DNA of 17,232 bases from Bacteroidales bacterium (GTDB lineage Bacteria > Bacteroidota > Bacteroidia > Bacteroidales > UBA10428), in contig DAOUOU010000039.1 in NCBI GenBank assembly GCA_030626465.1, forward strand, positions 1 to 17,232. Reading direction: 5' to 3'. Position 1 is the first letter of the stretch, and every line of letters starts with the position of its first letter. Of this stretch, positions 14,971 through 17,232 are shown in pieces. The notes under the pieces were generated by a model that was not told where the DNA came from, did not search any database, and saw only the letters and a program-made list of their open reading frames with translations. A program made the translations under genes and the position numbers.

Positions 14971-16593
14971 ATGAACACCAATTTTCAACTTCTTGATTAT
15001 ATCATTTTCGGATTATATGCAGCACTAATTGTCAGTTTAGGACTGTGGGTCTCTCGATCAAAAGGAAAAGAAAAAACTTCTGAAGATTATTTTCTGGCCA
15101 GCAAATCATTACCCTGGTGGGCTATTGGAGCATCACTGATAGCTGCAAATATATCTGCTGAACAATTTATTGGTATGTCGGGATCCGGATTTGCCGTAGG
15201 TCTTGCCATTGCCTCCTATGAATGGATGGCGGCAATTACACTTATTATTGTTGCCAAGTATTTCCTTCCCATCTTTATTAAACAGGGATTGTATACTATT
15301 CCTGAATTTATCGAGAAACGGTTTAATACAAGCCTTAAAACCATACTTGCAGTATTTTGGATTGCACTTTATATTTTCGTAAACCTTACTTCTGTTTTGT
15401 ATCTAGGAGGAAAAGCACTTGACACCATCATTGGAACCGGAGATGGAAGCTCAATTGTAGCATTCATGATTGGTTTAGCTCTGTTCGCTGTTGCATATTC
15501 AATCTGGGGAGGTTTATCAGCCGTGGCATGGACAGATGTTGTTCAGGTGGTTCTGTTGGTTGTCGGAGGCGTTGTCACAACCGTCATTGCTTTAAGGAAT
15601 GTTACACCAGAAGCAAATGCTTTCAAAGGACTAGCACATATTTATGATGTAGCGGCGGACAAATTCCATATGATCCTGGACAAGAATAATCCTGAATTTA
15701 AAAACCTTCCAGGAATATCAATGTTAATAGGTGGTTTATGGGTAGCAAACCTGTATTACTGGGGCTTCAATCAGTACATTATTCAAAGAGCACTTGCAGC
15801 AAAATCGTTGCGTGAAGCCCAGAGAGGATTGGCTTTCGCAGGATTCCTGAAAATTATAGTGCCACTTATTGTTGTTATTCCAGGTATTATTGCTTATGTC
15901 ATGTTCTCCCAGAATATTGAAGGAGCACAGGCAGCATTTCAAAATAGCAATGGAATCAATTACGACAAAGCCTATCCATGGTTAATCGGTACTTTCATTC
16001 CTGTAGGTTTAAAGGGGCTGGTTGTGGCTGCTCTTTCAGCGGCTATAGTTTCTTCACTTGCTTCCATGTTGAACTCCACCTCAACCATCTTTACTATGGA
16101 TATTTATAAACCTTATATCAACAGAAAGGCCGATGAAAGGCAACTGGTAAAGATTGGAAGGATCACAGTTCTGATTGCCCTGATTATTGCCACATCGCTG
16201 GCTAACAAATTAGGTACTGTTCCCCAGATGTTTCAGTATATACAAGAGTATACCACAATTGTCAGTCCGGGAATACTTGGGGTATTCTTAATGGGATTGT
16301 TCTGGAAAAAAACAAATGTAAAGGGTGCAATTTCAGGAGTAATAGTATCAATCCCCATTGCCCTGTCACTTAAATTTCTTCCCATTGAAATGCCCTTTGT
16401 GGACAGAGCTTTTTATACCTTAATCCTTACTATCGTAACAATTATTGGAGTATCTCTGAGTACCGGAAAAGGAGATGATGATGAAAAAGCAATTCCTCTA
16501 TTAAAAGAAACATTTTTAACAGGCAAAAAGTTTAACATTAGTGCATATATTATCCTAATTATATTGGCTGTTCTTTATACAGTTTTTTGGTAG
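14971..16593 (+). CDS. Sodium:solute symporter (SSF/SLC5), SglT-like, probable galactose importer
   Basis: 540 residues with 13-14 hydrophobic segments, full length for the family. It carries long blocks that I recognise from the Vibrio sodium/galactose transporter vSGLT: SLPWWAIGASLIAANISAEQ, MSGSGFAVGLAIASYEWMAA, GGLWVANLYYWGFNQYIIQR and FQYIQEYT. The vSGLT galactose contacts appear present: Q65 and E84 (Q69/E88 in vSGLT), N260 and K294, Q425 (Q428), plus the gating tyrosine Y263. The sodium-site serines lie in AAIVSSLASMLNST. The predicted job is inner-membrane uptake of D-galactose or a close analogue, driven by sodium. It follows the UroD-like gene with only the small peptide frame between, suggesting one operon. 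Specificity by similarity is strong for hexose; galactose is the best guess and fits galactan breakdown. Confidence 0.92.
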   Translation: MNTNFQLLDYIIFGLYAALIVSLGLWVSRSKGKEKTSEDYFLASKSLPWWAIGASLIAANISAEQFIGMSGSGFAVGLAIASYEWMAAITLIIVAKYFLPIFIKQGLYTIPEFIEKRFNTSLKTILAVFWIALYIFVNLTSVLYLGGKALDTIIGTGDGSSIVAFMIGLALFAVAYSIWGGLSAVAWTDVVQVVLLVVGGVVTTVIALRNVTPEANAFKGLAHIYDVAADKFHMILDKNNPEFKNLPGISMLIGGLWVANLYYWGFNQYIIQRALAAKSLREAQRGLAFAGFLKIIVPLIVVIPGIIAYVMFSQNIEGAQAAFQNSNGINYDKAYPWLIGTFIPVGLKGLVVAALSAAIVSSLASMLNSTSTIFTMDIYKPYINRKADERQLVKIGRITVLIALIIATSLANKLGTVPQMFQYIQEYTTIVSPGILGVFLMGLFWKKTNVKGAISGVIVSIPIALSLKFLPIEMPFVDRAFYTLILTIVTIIGVSLSTGKGDDDEKAIPLLKETFLTGKKFNISAYIILIILAVLYTVFW

Positions 16594-16612
16594 CACTAAG
16601 GTATTAGGCAGA

Positions 16613-17149
16613 TTATTTCAGCCTATCCACATCAAAAAGGACGGGAAAAAACTGACCTTCCATCTTTCTGCCTTTTGCTATCTTTGGTACACCAGCTAAA
16701 ATTTCGTCATCTGAATCAGAGAGTGTGCCATCAGCGAAAACATTCAAAACAAATGCCCTTCTTGATATCTCGGAACGGTTTTCGTATGAACCATGTACCA
16801 TCAACGGATGATGGAAAGTTGCATAACCCTTCGGCATTTCTACTTCTATCTTGTTTTCATATTCTTTCCTTTGAGAATCATTCAGGAGATCTTTCAGGCT
16901 ATCCATGTCACCGGCAAGATTGATTTTATCCAGCAGTTCCCATTTATGACTTTTGGGTATGTAGTTTAAACAACCGTTATCTTTTGTTGCATCATCCAAA
17001 CCCACCCAACAGGTTAGATGCTGCATTGGTGTGGTTCTTGTCCAATAGCTGTAATCCTGGTGCCAGGCCACAACTCCACCATGTTTGGCCGGTTTGCAGA
17101 ACAACTGGTCATGCGTGTGCCGAGAAGCAGTGAGCGGCAATAAGTTCAT
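16613..17149 (-). CDS. PhyH-family Fe(II)/2-oxoglutarate oxygenase, 5'-truncated
   Basis: 178 residues from the first ATG; family members are usually ~250-290, so roughly the first 80-100 are missing. The core is present: iron ligands H30 and D32 in WHQDYSYW, H119 in LMVHGSYEN, and an R130-R131 pair for 2-oxoglutarate in SRRAFVLNVFADG. DQLFCKPAKHGG and CWVGLDDAT-DNGCL are typical blocks. Upstream of the ATG the frame stays open for 15 codons with plausible sequence (SVPLSQLQHA), then meets a stop at 17195-17197 in sequence of different composition. The gene was probably cut by the contig end, an insertion or a misjoin. It is convergent with the symporter gene, 19 bases apart. Substrate unknown; hydroxylation or oxidative demethylation of a sugar-derived compound is possible. 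Confidence 0.8.
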   Translation of the reverse strand: MNLLPLTASRHTHDQLFCKPAKHGGVVAWHQDYSYWTRTTPMQHLTCWVGLDDATKDNGCLNYIPKSHKWELLDKINLAGDMDSLKDLLNDSQRKEYENKIEVEMPKGYATFHHPLMVHGSYENRSEISRRAFVLNVFADGTLSDSDDEILAGVPKIAKGRKMEGQFFPVLFDVDRLK

Positions 17150-17169
17150 TGCATGCTGTAATTGAGATA

Positions 17170-17232
17170 GTGGAACCGACCCACTAAGGTCGCCTTACAG
17201 GAGGGGGCTTTAAACCGCCTAAAGGTGCTGTG
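17170..17232. other. Right-end segment of different character
   Basis: From about 17170 the sequence is visibly richer in G+C than the rest and contains small inverted arms (cgacc-cactaa-ggtcg; taagg-tcg-cctta). It interrupts the PhyH frame with a stop. It could be the edge of a repeated or mobile element at which the contig ended, or a misjoin. I cannot name it. Confidence 0.4.

Noticed and set aside
1..17232. tRNA, rRNA, CRISPR array or complete insertion sequence
   Set aside because: I saw no cloverleaf, rRNA, regularly spaced repeat array or transposase gene.

Overview
The window looks like part of a polysaccharide utilization locus (PUL) from a Bacteroidota bacterium, probably marine. 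The evidence is a SusC/RagA-type TonB-dependent receptor, a hybrid two-component system (HTCS) regulator with Reg_prop propellers, two proteins ending in type IX secretion (Por) tails, and several promoters with the Bacteroidota -7 box TAnnTTTG. Two GH117 enzymes (the alpha-1,3-(3,6-anhydro)-L-galactosidase / neoagarobiose hydrolase family), an S1 sulfatase and a close relative of the Vibrio sodium/galactose symporter SglT point to a red-algal galactan (agar, porphyran or a relative) as substrate. The genus cannot be read from the sequence.

Layout, left to right. 1-225: a fold-back in which the first 46 bases recur inverted at 180-225, so one susC gene is broken and runs in two directions; probably a contig-end chimera. 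180-893 (-): 5' part of susC. 1171-5352 (+): complete HTCS. 5367-7683 (-): multimodular secreted GH117 split by one frameshift near 7160-7185. 8079-9644 (+): T9SS-secreted protein with an unrecognised duplicated N-terminal module. 9848-11380 (+): sulfatase. 11454-12662 (-): lipoprotein GH117 with intact catalytic residues. 12811-13683 (-): AraC-type regulator. 13829-14842 (+): UroD/methyltransferase-like protein. 14848-14946 (+): possible 32-residue peptide. 14971-16593 (+): SglT-like symporter. 16613-17149 (-): 5'-truncated PhyH-family Fe(II)/2-oxoglutarate oxygenase. The final ~70 bases are of different character.

Proposed working: oligogalactans enter through the SusC partner (SusD would lie outside the window). 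The sulfatase and GH117 enzymes trim them outside the cytoplasm, and the symporter brings in galactose. The UroD-like protein and the PhyH oxygenase may handle a modified sugar; that part is inference.

The most notable observation is a shared regulatory module upstream of three transcription units (susC, the 8079 gene and the lipoprotein GH117). It has three direct-repeat half-sites 19-21 bp apart, in the same orientation relative to the gene, with a -7 box starting exactly 55 bp after the last half-site in all three. This defines a candidate regulon for the HTCS or the AraC regulator.
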